From Corynebacterium anserum (GTDB lineage Bacteria; Actinomycetota; Actinomycetes; Mycobacteriales; Mycobacteriaceae): a stretch of 64,000 nt of DNA. The stretch is from NCBI RefSeq assembly GCF_014262665.1, contig NZ_CP046883.1:744001-808000 (forward strand). The letters run 5' to 3'. The translations under genes and the position numbers were made by a program. Numbering within the stretch: position 1 is the first letter of the stretch; each line of letters opens with the position of its first letter. This document shows positions 1 to 9,424 of the stretch, piece after piece. The notes beneath the pieces were generated by a model, which was given only the letters and a program-made list of their open reading frames with translations, ran no database searches and had not been told where the DNA came from.

Positions 1-2
1 CT

Positions 3-161
3 AGTCCTGCGGTAACTATTCCAGTGGCGGTGGTGGTTAGTGAGGGGGCAGAACAGTGGAAGCCCCCTGGTGGTTCTTTATTCCCTCGGGGAAGTCTCGT
101 TGTGGAAGGCTTTTGGCTCGCTGTTTCTACCCGCCCATTGCTTGCCACAGTTGGTCGTTAA
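3..161 (+). CDS. C-terminal end of an unidentified protein (partial at window edge)
   Basis: One + frame is open from the window edge to a TAA at 159-161, giving about 52 residues with hydrophobic stretches and ending in ATVGR. It converges with the serine hydrolase gene on the opposite strand and overlaps its 3' end by 35 bp. I do not recognise the family. The ending loosely recalls the last beta strand of phosphopantetheinyl transferases, which would suit a neighbour of an acyl carrier protein gene, but that is a guess. It may also be chance open frame. Confidence 0.3.
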   Translation, partial: SPAVTIPVAVVVSEGAEQWKPPGGSLFPRGSLVVEGFWLAVSTRPLLATVGR

Positions 162-963
162 AGTTTGTCCAGCGTTCTTTAGCCCAGTCTCCGAAGTGTC
201 TTGTGGTCAGAACAACGGCTGCACGGTTGCTTGGACGATGAATCCACAGGAACGTTCCGGATTGGCCAAAGTGACCAGCCGTATCGTGAGGCATACTCTG
301 TGGAATCCAGTGGGGAATTTTTCCTCCGTGAAGGGAAAAGCCTAGCCCCCAGGTGCATGGGTTGTGGCGACCGTAACCAGGCACGATGCCACTGAGCCTC
401 GGAAACTGGGGGTGTAGAGCTTCTTCTAGCGTTTCCTCGCTTAAGAGCCGAGGTCCCAGGAATTCCTGTGCCAAGGTGGTTAATGCGTCGACGCTTGCCG
501 AAAAGCCGTGTCCGGCGGAACCCTCTACAGTGATCTCGATATTCAACGGCTGGGAAACGGCCTGGTTCACGTAGTCGGGGAAGGCTATTTCAGTGGTGTA
601 CTCGAGAGCTTCGGCTAGTACTTCATAGCCTGCAGAAGAGTAAATGCGGCGTGTTCGCGCTGGTTTTTCTTGTTCGCGACTAGCAAAAGCCATGCCTGAG
701 GCATGGGAGAGGAGCTCTCGATAGGTCGGGGTGACGTCGAAGGAAGGAAGGAGGCTTGGTGGCACCCCATCATCGAGATCGAAAGCGCCTTCTTCGTACG
801 CAATTAGTACAGCGTACGCAGTAATGAGTTTGCTTACACTAGCCAAGGAGAAACTTTCGGACGTGTCTCCCACACACTCAATGCCATCGGAGGTGATGGC
901 AGAAGCAGCGACCTCTTCCACAGGCCACTCGCCCGTCGTTTGTAGTACATCAACAATGCTCAT
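127..963 (-). CDS. Serine hydrolase, beta-lactamase / penicillin-binding-protein-like family
   Basis: The 278-residue protein has the three active-site motifs of class C beta-lactamase-type serine hydrolases. They are SxxK (Ser42-Lys45 in ASVSK), a YxS/N-type motif (Tyr108-Ser-Ser) and an HxG box (His231-Phe-Gly233) in place of KTG. Such proteins include esterases, D-aminopeptidases and carboxypeptidase-like enzymes. No signal peptide is visible at the N-terminus, so a cytosolic enzyme is likely rather than a secreted beta-lactamase. It lies 81 bp downstream of the acyl carrier protein gene on the same strand and may share its transcript. Substrate cannot be read from the sequence. An antibiotic-resistance role is not supported. 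Confidence 0.8.
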   Translation of the reverse strand: MSIVDVLQTTGEWPVEEVAASAITSDGIECVGDTSESFSLASVSKLITAYAVLIAYEEGAFDLDDGVPPSLLPSFDVTPTYRELLSHASGMAFASREQEKPARTRRIYSSAGYEVLAEALEYTTEIAFPDYVNQAVSQPLNIEITVEGSAGHGFSASVDALTTLAQEFLGPRLLSEETLEEALHPQFPRLSGIVPGYGRHNPCTWGLGFSLHGGKIPHWIPQSMPHDTAGHFGQSGTFLWIHRPSNRAAVVLTTRHFGDWAKERWTNFNDQLWQAMGG

Positions 964-1044
964 AGTGGCAACGAGCTTACGTGACGTATATGAACCGCAT
1001 GAACAGGTAAGAAAGCAATCCTAAGGGGCGCCGTTCTTGGAAAG

Positions 1045-1377
1045 CTATCCCAGACGTTTTTCTACGAGCTTCACCAATTGACCAACGGTTCCCACTTTGT
1101 TGATGGCCTCGTCCTCAACATCGATATTGAACTCTTCTTCAAGGCGGACGGCGATGTCCACCAAAGTTAGTGAATCGACGTTCAGGTCATCATCCAGAGT
1201 GGTCTTCGAGGTTAGTTCCTCTTTGTCTACACCTGTGGCATCTTCAACGATCGCGAATACGCGAGATTCAGTGGATTCCGGAACGGATTGAGACTTCTTG
1301 ACGGGGGAATTGCTGCCCATCGCTGCGGCGAGTTGCTGCTTCGCGGACTCAGAGATCCCGGTGGTGTTGTCAGCCAT
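1045..1377 (-). CDS. acpM: Acyl carrier protein (AcpM-like, meromycolate extension type)
   Basis: This 110-residue acidic protein carries the phosphopantetheine attachment motif DSL, with Ser69 in NVDSLTLVDIAVRLEEEF. The helical carrier domain occupies about residues 35-108. An N-terminal extension of about 33 residues, rich in Ser, Gln and Ala, makes it longer than ordinary E. coli ACP (about 78 residues). Corynebacterial and mycobacterial AcpM-type proteins are also extended. It is expected to carry growing acyl chains in fatty or mycolic acid related synthesis after modification by a phosphopantetheinyl transferase. A good ribosome site (AAAGGA) lies 6-8 bp before the ATG. The 213-bp gap to the divergent hydrolase gene should contain both promoters. 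Confidence 0.88.
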   Translation of the reverse strand: MADNTTGISESAKQQLAAAMGSNSPVKKSQSVPESTESRVFAIVEDATGVDKEELTSKTTLDDDLNVDSLTLVDIAVRLEEEFNIDVEDEAINKVGTVGQLVKLVEKRLG

Positions 1378-1590
1378 AAGGGTCCTTTCGGCGAACGTCC
1401 TTAAATGTCAATCAAAAGCATACGGGACGAGGGATTTTTCGGTCATTCGCCGCGGTGAGTGTGACCGTGCCGTGATGTATTTTCCTTAAAATCCCAGGTT
1501 GCAGGAAAATGACAGCTACGGTGTGCCTTGTGACTAAGGTGTAATAAATAGATTGAAATAGAACTGTCTCATAGGTAGGTGAAAGTTATC

Positions 1591-2688
1591 ATGTCGGCGA
1601 AATCATCACGTTTGGTGGGAGTAATCACATTGAGCGCGCGTCGTACAAAGAACCGCCTGCGGAAGTGCGTGCCGGATCTTCCCAACCTGCGTGATGTGCA
1701 TGAGACTCACTATGTGACTGTACCCGGCACACCAACAGGGGCAGAAGTGGAAGCCGTGGGGGAGAAGGATAAGCCGAAAGATCCCAACCGTCCTGACGTG
1801 AAAATAGCAGTCCGCGAAATCGTCTCCGAAAACTATGACTCGTCGGCGGCGGAGACGCTTAACATCATCTTCGCGCACGGATTTACTCTCTCCAGTCAGT
1901 CCTGGTTTTTCCAGGCCGAGCGCCTACGCCACATGGACAATCTGCGCATGTTCTTTCCCGATCTGCGCGGCCACGGCGATAGTTCTGCGCCGCCGGAATC
2001 GCTCGGTGTGGATGAGACAGCCGGTGACATTGTCGAGATCATCAAACAATGCGCACCTGAAGGACCAATAATGTTGGTGGGGCACTCAATGGGAGTGATG
2101 ACGGTTCTCGGCTCGCTGCGCTATATGGATAACGCCACGCGCGATCGGGTAAAAGGTATTGCACTCATCAATGGCGCAATAGATACCTTTGCATCCGCAG
2201 GTATCACCCGGATTCTGCGTTCTCCAGTGGTCCGAGGTCTCCGTGGCGTCGGTAAACGCTTCCCCCGCAGGGCAGAAAAACTCAAGAACAGTATCGAATG
2301 GGCGCTGGAACCATTCATCGCTAGCTTTGTCTACCACGGTGCGTTAGAAGAAGGTGCGAGTGCACGTTTTGACATCGTGGAATTTCACGCAGAGGAAATT
2401 GGTCGAACCACCATGACCACGGTTCTTGGGTACCTGGACGATCTAACTGTTCATGATGAAACCCCCGCCGCGCCATTCTTACAAGGGATTCCCGGCGTGG
2501 TGATGGTGGGTGCGTGCGACGATGTTACGCCGGCAGAGCAAACACGTGAAATAGCCAAAGTATGGCACGACGCAGTGAAACGTGAATTCCCAGAGTCCGG
2601 ACACATGCTGCCGGTGGAATGCCCAGAAGCGGTCAATGCAGAATTAGTCAAACTTGTTCGGGTGATCCGCGGCGATGGGACGCAGTAG
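1591..2688 (+). CDS. Alpha/beta-fold hydrolase
   Basis: This is an alpha/beta hydrolase of about 365 residues. The oxyanion motif HGF is near residue 96, the nucleophile elbow GHSMG has its serine near residue 166, a candidate acid lies in ACDDVTP near 310, and the catalytic His is in ESGHMLP near 338. The first about 70 residues are basic and then polar, without a clear signal peptide. The closest general class is lipase/esterase or epoxide-hydrolase-like enzymes of actinobacteria, and no substrate can be assigned. I chose the ATG at 1591, which follows a purine-rich AGGTGAAAG; an in-frame GTG at 1579 would add four residues. It is divergent from acpM and converges on aceE, with a hairpin between them. 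Confidence 0.82.
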   Translation: MSAKSSRLVGVITLSARRTKNRLRKCVPDLPNLRDVHETHYVTVPGTPTGAEVEAVGEKDKPKDPNRPDVKIAVREIVSENYDSSAAETLNIIFAHGFTLSSQSWFFQAERLRHMDNLRMFFPDLRGHGDSSAPPESLGVDETAGDIVEIIKQCAPEGPIMLVGHSMGVMTVLGSLRYMDNATRDRVKGIALINGAIDTFASAGITRILRSPVVRGLRGVGKRFPRRAEKLKNSIEWALEPFIASFVYHGALEEGASARFDIVEFHAEEIGRTTMTTVLGYLDDLTVHDETPAAPFLQGIPGVVMVGACDDVTPAEQTREIAKVWHDAVKREFPESGHMLPVECPEAVNAELVKLVRVIRGDGTQ

Positions 2689-2782
2689 ATCTCGATAGGT
2701 GAGAGACATCAATCATCTCGTCTTGAGAGTCGCAAGAATCTCGAAAGATGTAGATCATTGTCGAGCTGACTGAAGGGATGTC

Positions 2783-2820
2783 GGATGCGCGTATTCGTTA
2801 TTTTCGAATACGCGTCATCC
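2783..2820. terminator. Hairpin between convergent hydrolase and aceE genes
   Basis: A long inverted repeat has arms GGATG(A)CGCGTATTCG with one bulged base and a 7-base T-rich loop. It sits between the 3' ends of two convergent genes, 94 bp after the hydrolase stop and 11 bp after the aceE stop. There is no strong U-tract on either side, so it is probably a bidirectional terminator or a 3'-end stabilising hairpin. Confidence 0.65.
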
Positions 2821-2831
2821 TTGCCACGTTC

Positions 2832-5627
2832 CTATTCGTGTACCTCGTTGGGTGCCGTTGGGTCAGTTAATTCATATTTCTCAGCAGCTTCGGCGACGAC
2901 AGACCTGTCGATCTTTCCTTCGCGGGAGAGCCCCAGCAAAACCGCTACCACGACGGATTCGGCATCGATATTGAAGAATCGGCGAGCTGCGTCGCGAGTA
3001 TCAGAGAAACCGAATCCATCTGCACCCAAAACGATGTACTCGCCCGGTACCCAGTGGCGGATTTGCTCCGGAACTGCGGTAGTGAAATCTGTGACAGCGA
3101 CCTTCGGGCCGTCAACATCACGCAGGGTCTCTTCGACAAAAGGTACACGCACATCGGCACCAGGATTGCGGAGCTGTTCACGCTCTGCAGCCTGGGCATC
3201 CCTAGCCAGCTCATTCCAACTAGTGACGGAATAGATGGCGGTGTTGACCCCGTATTCTTCAGCGAGCATGGTCTTAGCCTTCACTGCTGCTTCCATCCCC
3301 ACACCAGAGGCGAGAATAGACGCGACATGTTCAGCTTCCGGTGCAGGGCCGGCGTCTCCCGTACTGTTCTCTTCGATACCAACCAAGCAGTCAGCAGGAG
3401 AGTATAAATACATGCCCTTGAGCAAAGCCTCCACATCTAGGTTCTCAGGCTGAGGGGGCTGGTAAACCGGCTCGTTATAGACCGTGAGGTAGTAGATGAC
3501 GTTTTCTCCACGCCCTTGGCCATACATGCGATCGATACCCTCACGGGTGATATGGGCGATCTCATAAGCGAAAGCCGGGTCATAAGTCACTACGGCGGGG
3601 TTGGTGGAAGCCAATACGGGGGAATGGCCATCCATGTGCTGCAGGCCTTCACCAGTCAAAGTGGTGCGTCCGGCGGTCGCACCGATGAGGAAGCCGCGAG
3701 CCATTTGATCTGCAGCTGCCCAGATGGAATCGCCGGTGCGCTGAAATCCAAACATCGAGTAGAAGATGTACACGGGGATCATTGGTTCGCCATGCGTGGC
3801 ATAAGACGAGCCGGCGGCAATGAAGGAGGCCATCGAGCCGGCTTCGCAGATACCCTCGTGCAGAATTTGTCCATCCTTGGCCTCGATGTATGTGAGCATG
3901 AGGTCGTGATCCACAGGGGTGTAGTTCTGCCCGTGAGTGTTGTAGATCTTCAACGTAGGGAACCAGGAATCCATTCCGAAGGTGCGAGCCTCGTCCGGGA
4001 TGATCGGTACGAGGCGCTTCTTGATTTCCTCGTCACGCATAAGTTCCTTGAACACGCGAACCAAGGCCATCGTGGTAGCGACTTTGTTTTTGCCGGAACC
4101 TTTCAGTGCACTCTTGATTTTGTCCACCGTTGGGACCGCTAAAGGTGTGTACTTCTGGCGGCGTTCTGGCAAGAAGCCACCGAGCTCTTCGCGACGTTTG
4201 AGCATGTACTGGATCTCTGGAGCGTCCTTGCCCGGGTTGTAGTACGGAGGAAGATATGGATCCTTTTCCAGTTCTTCATCGGAGATAGGGATCTCTTGCT
4301 TGTCGCGGAAAGTCTTCAGATCCTCGAGAGTTAGCTTCTTCATCTGGTGAGTCGCGTTGCGCCCCTCGAAGTTGTGGCCTAGACCGTACCCCTTGATGGT
4401 ATGGGCGAGAATGACGGTGGGCTGATCCTTCGTTTCCAAGGCGCGTGCGAATGCTGCGTACACCTTGCGGTAGTCGTGACCACCGCGGCGTAATTTCCAC
4501 AGATCGTCATCGGACATGTCTTTCACCAATTCAGCAAGGCGCGGATCACGTTTGAAGAAGAACTCGCGGACGTAGGCTCCGTTGTTGGCTTTAAAGGTTT
4601 GGTAATCGCCGTCTGAGGTGTTGTTCATGACCTCTACGAGTGCACCGTCACTATCGCGTTCGAGCAGCTCATCCCATTCGCGACCCCAGACGACCTTGAT
4701 GACATTCCAGCCAGCGCCCTTAAAGAAGCTTTCTAGTTCTTGGATGATCTTTGTGTTGCCGCGCACCGGCCCATCCAAGCGCTGCAGGTTGCAGTTCACT
4801 ACGAAGGTCAAATTGTCCAAGTTGTGGAGAGACGCCATCTGGATCAGTCCGCGAGATTCTGGCTCGTCCATCTCGCCGTCTCCCAAGAAGGCCCACACGT
4901 GCTGATCCGAGGTGTCTTTAATTCCCCGATCGTGGAGGTATCGGTTGAAACGCGCCTGGTAGATGGCATCCATTGGGCCTAGGCCCATAGATACGGTGGG
5001 GAATTCCCAGAACTCTGGCATGCCGTGGGGGTGAGGATAGGATGGCAGTCCTATGCCCGGCTTTGACGCTTCTTGCCGGAAGGCGTCCAGCTGCTCTTCG
5101 CTAAGGCGACCTTCCAGGAAGGCACGGGCGTACATACCGGGGGATGCGTGGCCCTGGAAGAAGACTTGGTCGCCTCCGCCAGGGTGATCCTTACCGCGGA
5201 AGAAGTGGTTGAGTCCAACCTCGTAGAGCGGTGCTGCAGACGCGTAGGTGGAGATGTGTCCACCGACGCCGATGCCAGGCCGCTGGGCACGGTGAACCAT
5301 GACTGCGGCGTTCCAGCGGATCCAACGTCGGTAGCGCTTTTCTGTTTCCTCTTCACCCGGAAACTCAGGCTCCATAGAGGTGGGGATGGTGTTGACGTAG
5401 TCTGTGGACAGCAATGGTGGCAACGGGACGCGTTTGGCGGTCGCTCGTTCCAGAAGGCGAAGCATGAGGTAGCGGCCGCGCTCTGGGCCTGCTGCTTCGA
5501 GCATCGCGTCCAAGGAATCCATCCATTCTTGGGTTTCTTCCGGATCGTGATCCTTGAGATACGACGCCACACCGTCACGGATTTTTGGGAAGTGGCTATC
5601 GCTGAACTGGTTGTCGTCCTGTGCCAT
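2832..5627 (-). CDS. aceE: Pyruvate dehydrogenase E1 component, homodimeric type
   Basis: The 931-residue protein has the length and layout of homodimeric pyruvate dehydrogenase E1 (AceE). It decarboxylates pyruvate with thiamine diphosphate and reductively acetylates the lipoyl groups of E2. The thiamine diphosphate/Mg motif runs from GDG at 249-251 to NCN at 278-280. Conserved AceE stretches such as [11 protein letters not shown] (about 120-130) and EPEFPG (about 86-91) are present. A strong AGGAGG ribosome site precedes the ATG. The matching E2 gene lies about 37 kb away in this window, next to lipB and lipA, as is usual in corynebacteria, where the E2 serves both pyruvate and 2-oxoglutarate complexes. 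The 210-bp upstream gap holds the divergent promoter region. Confidence 0.97.
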   Translation of the reverse strand: MAQDDNQFSDSHFPKIRDGVASYLKDHDPEETQEWMDSLDAMLEAAGPERGRYLMLRLLERATAKRVPLPPLLSTDYVNTIPTSMEPEFPGEEETEKRYRRWIRWNAAVMVHRAQRPGIGVGGHISTYASAAPLYEVGLNHFFRGKDHPGGGDQVFFQGHASPGMYARAFLEGRLSEEQLDAFRQEASKPGIGLPSYPHPHGMPEFWEFPTVSMGLGPMDAIYQARFNRYLHDRGIKDTSDQHVWAFLGDGEMDEPESRGLIQMASLHNLDNLTFVVNCNLQRLDGPVRGNTKIIQELESFFKGAGWNVIKVVWGREWDELLERDSDGALVEVMNNTSDGDYQTFKANNGAYVREFFFKRDPRLAELVKDMSDDDLWKLRRGGHDYRKVYAAFARALETKDQPTVILAHTIKGYGLGHNFEGRNATHQMKKLTLEDLKTFRDKQEIPISDEELEKDPYLPPYYNPGKDAPEIQYMLKRREELGGFLPERRQKYTPLAVPTVDKIKSALKGSGKNKVATTMALVRVFKELMRDEEIKKRLVPIIPDEARTFGMDSWFPTLKIYNTHGQNYTPVDHDLMLTYIEAKDGQILHEGICEAGSMASFIAAGSSYATHGEPMIPVYIFYSMFGFQRTGDSIWAAADQMARGFLIGATAGRTTLTGEGLQHMDGHSPVLASTNPAVVTYDPAFAYEIAHITREGIDRMYGQGRGENVIYYLTVYNEPVYQPPQPENLDVEALLKGMYLYSPADCLVGIEENSTGDAGPAPEAEHVASILASGVGMEAAVKAKTMLAEEYGVNTAIYSVTSWNELARDAQAAEREQLRNPGADVRVPFVEETLRDVDGPKVAVTDFTTAVPEQIRHWVPGEYIVLGADGFGFSDTRDAARRFFNIDAESVVVAVLLGLSREGKIDRSVVAEAAEKYELTDPTAPNEVHE

Positions 5628-5837
5628 TTTCGGCCTCCTACGTGCACGATTGCGAAGTGTGCTTGAGCCTCGAAAGCATGGGGTTAGCTGTGAGGCATTG
5701 TTTCCCCAGACTACGTGAATTTTCGTTCATTTTGCGGGCGCGTGGCGTCATTCGTGTTATGTTTACCACAGTGCAACAATTTGGCAATTTGGGCGTTTGG
5801 GTTGCTAGAAATCGAAAAAACCTGGACGATTTGAGTT

Positions 5838-6335
5838 GTGACTACTAAAGAAACGTCCACTATGTCTGAGAACGAAAGGCTTGATACACCAGTGGCTAAC
5901 GCTCCGAGCTCTGCCCCTGAGAACGCTCATGCGCAGAACACACCGGATTGGGCGAGCATGTTGGATATCAACAAGTCCGACATCATCCAGGAAATTGGGT
6001 GGGATGAGGATGCGGATTCCAGTATCAGCGAATCGCTGGAAGATGCTATCGGAGCTCCTTTGTTGGATGTGGACACCGATGAGATAGTCGATGTGGTTCT
6101 GCTGTGGTTCCGCGAAGAAGATGGTGATCTCGTCGATGGATTGGTCGACGCCACTCGTTCCCTTGGCGACGAGGGTCGAATTTGGCTGTTGACTCCGGCA
6201 GCCAACACGCCCGGAACCATCGAACCTGGAATCATCGCAGAGTCAGCTCAGTTGGCAGGTATGGTGCAGACCAGTTCCGAACGTTTAGGCCAGTGGCAGG
6301 GGGCTTGCCTCGTTGCCTCAGGGGCTAAGCGCTAA
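5838..6335 (+). CDS. DUF3052 family protein
   Basis: This 165-residue acidic protein is of the DUF3052 family, regularly found divergent from aceE in corynebacteria and mycobacteria. The first about 35 residues are polar and disordered-looking. The folded part starts at DWASMLDI and includes a repeated-helix acidic segment and the hydrophobic IVDVVLLWFRE near residues 82-92. No catalytic motif or membrane segment is visible and the function is unknown. The start shown is a GTG with no good ribosome site; an ATG at 5862 is a fair alternative. A small hairpin (6347-6368) follows the stop. Confidence 0.8.
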   Translation: MTTKETSTMSENERLDTPVANAPSSAPENAHAQNTPDWASMLDINKSDIIQEIGWDEDADSSISESLEDAIGAPLLDVDTDEIVDVVLLWFREEDGDLVDGLVDATRSLGDEGRIWLLTPAANTPGTIEPGIIAESAQLAGMVQTSSERLGQWQGACLVASGAKR

Positions 6336-6346
6336 GTGTTAGTTCG

Positions 6347-6368
6347 GGGCCATCTTTGGGGATGGCTC
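6347..6368 (+). terminator. Possible hairpin terminator after the DUF3052 gene
   Basis: GGGCCATC and GATGGCTC form an 8-pair stem (one G-U) around a 6-base loop, 11 bp after the stop codon. No T-run follows, so termination by this hairpin alone is uncertain. Confidence 0.4.
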
Positions 6369-6519
6369 GTCGGGCAACTGTGCGATGGAAGACTGCACCT
6401 AATGACGCCTTGTTCATAATGTACTGTTCATGCCCTGTGAACTGCTGTTTTCTCTAATCGCCTAGTATCGTGTTATTGTCATGGGGCAGCAATCGAACGG
6501 ATGCTTCGGTTGAATGTAT

Positions 6520-6592
6520 GCGCCTTTAGCTCAGCTGGAAGAGCAGCTGGTTTACACCCAGCAGGTCGGCGGTTCGAGCCCGTCAGGGCGCA
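6520..6592 (+). tRNA. tRNA-Val (anticodon TAC)
   Basis: The 73-nt sequence folds as a full cloverleaf. The acceptor arms are GCGCCTT and AGGGCGC, the D stem GCTC/GAGC, the anticodon stem GCTGG/CCAGC with loop TTTACAC, and the T arm GGCGG-TTCGAGC-CCGTC. The anticodon TAC reads valine GTA/GTG codons. The 3' CCA is not encoded. A possible -10 (TAGTAT, 6463-6468) lies about 50 bp upstream and a strong terminator begins 8 bp after the gene. Confidence 0.97.
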
Positions 6593-6600
6593 CAGCACGA

Positions 6601-6634
6601 TAGGGTTCCCTCTAGGCGGGAACCCTATTTTTAT
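6601..6634 (+). terminator. Rho-independent terminator of tRNA-Val
   Basis: A perfect 10-bp stem, TAGGGTTCCC/GGGAACCCTA, encloses a 7-base loop and is followed by TTTTTAT. Confidence 0.92.
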
Positions 6635-6675
6635 ATCTTAGGGTTTGTGCTCATGACTGCTAGATTGGGGGAGTG

Positions 6676-7788
6676 ATGCAGCAACAGAAGAGACGACAGG
6701 GTTGGAAAATTTTCCTCACCCCTGGATGGGTGATCACCACTATCCTCATCCTCACGTTTACCTACTTCGCGTTCACCTTTCTTGGTCCTTGGCAGTTGCA
6801 CAAGGGAGAACAAAAAGCGGAGTTTAACCACCGGCTCCAAGCGGCGATGGAAAAGGATCCTGTTGCTCTGTCAGAGGTGATTCCTGCTGATGGATCCTCA
6901 GCCGGCCTCGAAAAGGAGTGGACCCACGTTCGTCTACAGGGGCGTTTCATGGAAGACGCCCAGGTGTTACTGCGCAATCGGCCAATTAATGGAAGTCCGG
7001 CGTTCCAGGTGTTGACTCCCTTCAAAACAGATGATCAACGCACGATTTTGGTGAATCGAGGGTGGGCGCGACCAGAAGAAGGAGCACGAGTACCGCAGAT
7101 TCAGCATGCGCCACGAGGGGAAATAGTGGTGACGGGGTACCTGCGCATGTCTGAGGCGGCGCCTGAAACAGGCTCAATTGATGCTGATGGCTACTCTCAG
7201 GTATCGGGTATACACACCCCATCTATAGGCAGGCTTGAAAAGGACAAGCTGGACAAGGCGGATGGGTTGTCTCCTAGGCAGAAGACTCCACTTGCATCCG
7301 AATATGTCCAGCTGGATGAGACGTCGGTAGATTCAATTAACAACAGCCTAGGGGGCTCGGCTACCTTAAGCGCTATTCCGTTGCCGCAGCTGGACAATGG
7401 ACCGCACACCTCATATGGGTTTCAGTGGATCACTTTCGGAATTATGGCTCCGGCGGCTCTGGGGTGGTTTGCTTGGTCCGAAATTCGCGAACGTCGCCGT
7501 GAGAAAGAAGAAATAGCTGAAGCAGAGGCGCTTGCTGCACAGAACAGAACATTCGCGCATGGTGCCGGAGGCGACAACGGTAAAAACCAGTCCACCCTTA
7601 AGCCTCAGGTGTCTTCATCTGCGACGCCGCACTCGGCAACTTCAGCCAGTGTGGAACGTATCGGAACCGATGAAGATGGTCGGGAACAGCGTCGTGAGGT
7701 TGCCGAACGTAAGCTCGCTGACCGATATGGAGGCACTCGATCACGTTTCGAGGAACGCCGGGCGAATAGGCAGCGTGAGCGTTTCTAG
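6676..7788 (+). CDS. SURF1 family cytochrome c oxidase assembly protein
   Basis: The SURF1 fold is clear. There is an N-terminal membrane helix (about residues 14-36, ending LGPWQLHK), a periplasmic domain with W-T-H-V-R-L-Q-G and LVNRGWARPE signatures, and a second helix (about 240-262) preceded by GPHTSYGFQWITF. SURF1 proteins assist heme a insertion into cytochrome c oxidase subunit I, which fits the aa3 oxidase genes at 53-57 kb. The C-terminus carries an extra charged cytoplasmic tail of about 100 residues, rich in Arg, Glu and Ser. The start is ATG 6676; the GTG at 6673 is equally possible. The GGGGGAG upstream is very close to the start. Confidence 0.93.
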   Translation: MQQQKRRQGWKIFLTPGWVITTILILTFTYFAFTFLGPWQLHKGEQKAEFNHRLQAAMEKDPVALSEVIPADGSSAGLEKEWTHVRLQGRFMEDAQVLLRNRPINGSPAFQVLTPFKTDDQRTILVNRGWARPEEGARVPQIQHAPRGEIVVTGYLRMSEAAPETGSIDADGYSQVSGIHTPSIGRLEKDKLDKADGLSPRQKTPLASEYVQLDETSVDSINNSLGGSATLSAIPLPQLDNGPHTSYGFQWITFGIMAPAALGWFAWSEIRERRREKEEIAEAEALAAQNRTFAHGAGGDNGKNQSTLKPQVSSSATPHSATSASVERIGTDEDGREQRREVAERKLADRYGGTRSRFEERRANRQRERF

Positions 7789-7823
7789 GGACGGCGTGCG
7801 CGGTAATGGCGCTCGCACACTAT

Positions 7824-8363
7824 CTAAGGCAATGTCCCACGACGTGTGTCATCTTCGTTCCCTGAGAGGACAAGGTTGGTGATGATTCCTGGTACAGCAG
7901 CCTCGATTTGACGAGCCACGGTGGTGAAGGCTGCGGCGTCGTCGTAGTAAGGATCAGCGACTTCCGGTGCCCGCAAGGAATGGAACCCGGCTGAGTCAGC
8001 AGCGGCGTCAAAGACAGCGGGATCGAAAGCGCGGAACAGGTAAATTTTTGCGGGATCCACCCCGAGTCGCGAGAGCCCACGGACATGCCCGCGATCCATA
8101 GCGAGGAAAGCATCGGCCTCGAGGTGATCATCACCAATCTGAGCGGCGACGTGGCGAGTGCCATCGTAGCCACAGGATTGCAGTTCTCGAACAGCGCGCG
8201 GATCAGCGCTATCGCCAACATGCCAGCCGCCGAGACCACAGGAATTAACCACTACGTCTGGGATGCCCTGCTCTTTAAGTGCCTTGTTGAGCATGACATC
8301 CCCCATCGGGGAACGGCAGATGTTTCCCGTGCACACCACGGTGATCTGTGAAATCTTACTCAT
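7824..8363 (-). CDS. Low-molecular-weight protein tyrosine phosphatase
   Basis: This is a 179-residue cytosolic phosphatase of the arsenate reductase-like fold. The N-terminal P-loop C(X)5R is CTGNICRS with nucleophile Cys11 and Arg17. The general acid is Asp137 in VADPYYD. In mycobacteria, relatives such as PtpA dephosphorylate tyrosine phosphate. The physiological target here is unknown. It converges with the SURF1 gene, leaving 35 bp between the stops. No strong ribosome site is visible before the ATG. Confidence 0.92.
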   Translation of the reverse strand: MSKISQITVVCTGNICRSPMGDVMLNKALKEQGIPDVVVNSCGLGGWHVGDSADPRAVRELQSCGYDGTRHVAAQIGDDHLEADAFLAMDRGHVRGLSRLGVDPAKIYLFRAFDPAVFDAAADSAGFHSLRAPEVADPYYDDAAAFTTVARQIEAAVPGIITNLVLSGNEDDTRRGTLP

Positions 8364-8463
8364 TGTCTAGTGATTCTTAGCCTTTCGAATTCTGTCTTGC
8401 TCTGAGTGCTGATATTCAACGAGGTTACGTGTTGTAGGTGCCCTCAAGGAGCTGGCGTAGCCG

Positions 8464-8480
8464 GTGTTCCTCCGGAACAC
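8464..8480. terminator. Small perfect hairpin between two minus-strand genes
   Basis: GTGTTCC-TCC-GGAACAC forms a 7-bp stem with a 3-base loop, between the HAD phosphatase stop (8528) and the phosphatase start (8363). There is no T-run. It may end the HAD transcript or be part of the next gene's leader. Confidence 0.35.
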
Positions 8481-8527
8481 GTGCTGCTGGTGTTCCCCGG
8501 GTTCACGTATTGCCCAGACATGCAAAA

Positions 8528-9256
8528 TTATGTATCAATCGACTGTCCTCGGTCTGCGAACCAGCGTTGAACACAATGATCGAGTTCTTCTGGCGAAGCG
8601 GCACATGCGTTGGCCTGGGCACGCTCCTGTTCGTCTCCGTAGCCCCAACTCACCAGAACACTGGCTATGCCGTGTGCGGAGGCCCCTTCCACATCGTGAA
8701 TTCGATCCCCGATTAAGAGTAATTCTCCGGGATCCAAGGACAGGCCGGTGTCTTGACGCCAGTGGGCGATTTCAGGAATTGCGTTGAGCTGCGTTAAGGC
8801 ATAGTCGATGACCATGGCTTTTCCTTGTCTGCCTGTGTCTGGATCTGCGGCTGCCAGAACATGGAAGTAAGGAAGCATGCCGAAGTGAGTCAAGATCCTC
8901 TGTGCTGATTCCATGGATTTTGACGTGGCGGTGGATAAAATGATGCCCTGCTTTCTCCAACGTGCAAGGAGCTTTTTCATCCCTGGGAAGGCGTGCGCAT
9001 TGGACCATCCGCCGCCCGCCTGATGCTCCAGGTAGGAGCGTAATGTGGCGTCCAGCACCTCACCTTCAAGGCCGAGGTTGGCCATAGTCTGGGACATGGG
9101 CGGTCCAGGTATGCGTGCGATCTCTTGTTGTGGTGGGCGGCTGATGCCGTTGTTGTCGAGGGCATAGAGGAAACTGTCGCGGATGCCGGGGAAACTATCC
9201 ACGAGGGTTCCGTCTACATCGATCAGGAGGATCTTTGGATGTTGTTCAGGGTTCAC
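8528..9256 (-). CDS. HAD-family phosphatase (phosphoglycolate-phosphatase-like)
   Basis: The 242-residue protein has all HAD motifs: DVDGT (nucleophile Asp13, acid Asp15), STATS around Ser108, a conserved Lys146 in RQGKAM and the acidic GDRIHD (Asp184, Asp188). A helical cap fits between about residues 22 and 90, as in the Gph/PGMB group. Likely reactions are removal of phosphate from phosphoglycolate or another small sugar phosphate; the substrate cannot be read from sequence. It is divergent from the Nif3-like gene, with 168 bp between starts. Confidence 0.87.
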   Translation of the reverse strand: MNPEQHPKILLIDVDGTLVDSFPGIRDSFLYALDNNGISRPPQQEIARIPGPPMSQTMANLGLEGEVLDATLRSYLEHQAGGGWSNAHAFPGMKKLLARWRKQGIILSTATSKSMESAQRILTHFGMLPYFHVLAAADPDTGRQGKAMVIDYALTQLNAIPEIAHWRQDTGLSLDPGELLLIGDRIHDVEGASAHGIASVLVSWGYGDEQERAQANACAASPEELDHCVQRWFADRGQSIDT

Positions 9257-9424
9257 TTATCCCAGTGTTCCAAATAATCTTCCGCGCTCGCCAGAGAAAA
9301 CTGGTTAGGGTGGGAGGGTACACCCCGTGTAAGAGAATTCATCTTGCGTGTTTGTATCGTCCGTATCGCTTGCGTGGCGCTGTTTTTCGTTAGGGAAACG
9401 CGGCACGGTTTCAGGAGATTTTCT

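Noticed and set aside
127-963. Beta-lactamase antibiotic resistance gene
   Set aside because: The SxxK and HxG motifs fit the wider serine hydrolase family, but there is no signal peptide and no evidence for beta-lactam hydrolysis.
3516-4142. A 208-codon open frame antisense to aceE
   Set aside because: It lies inside a certain aceE gene and shows no domain-like sequence.
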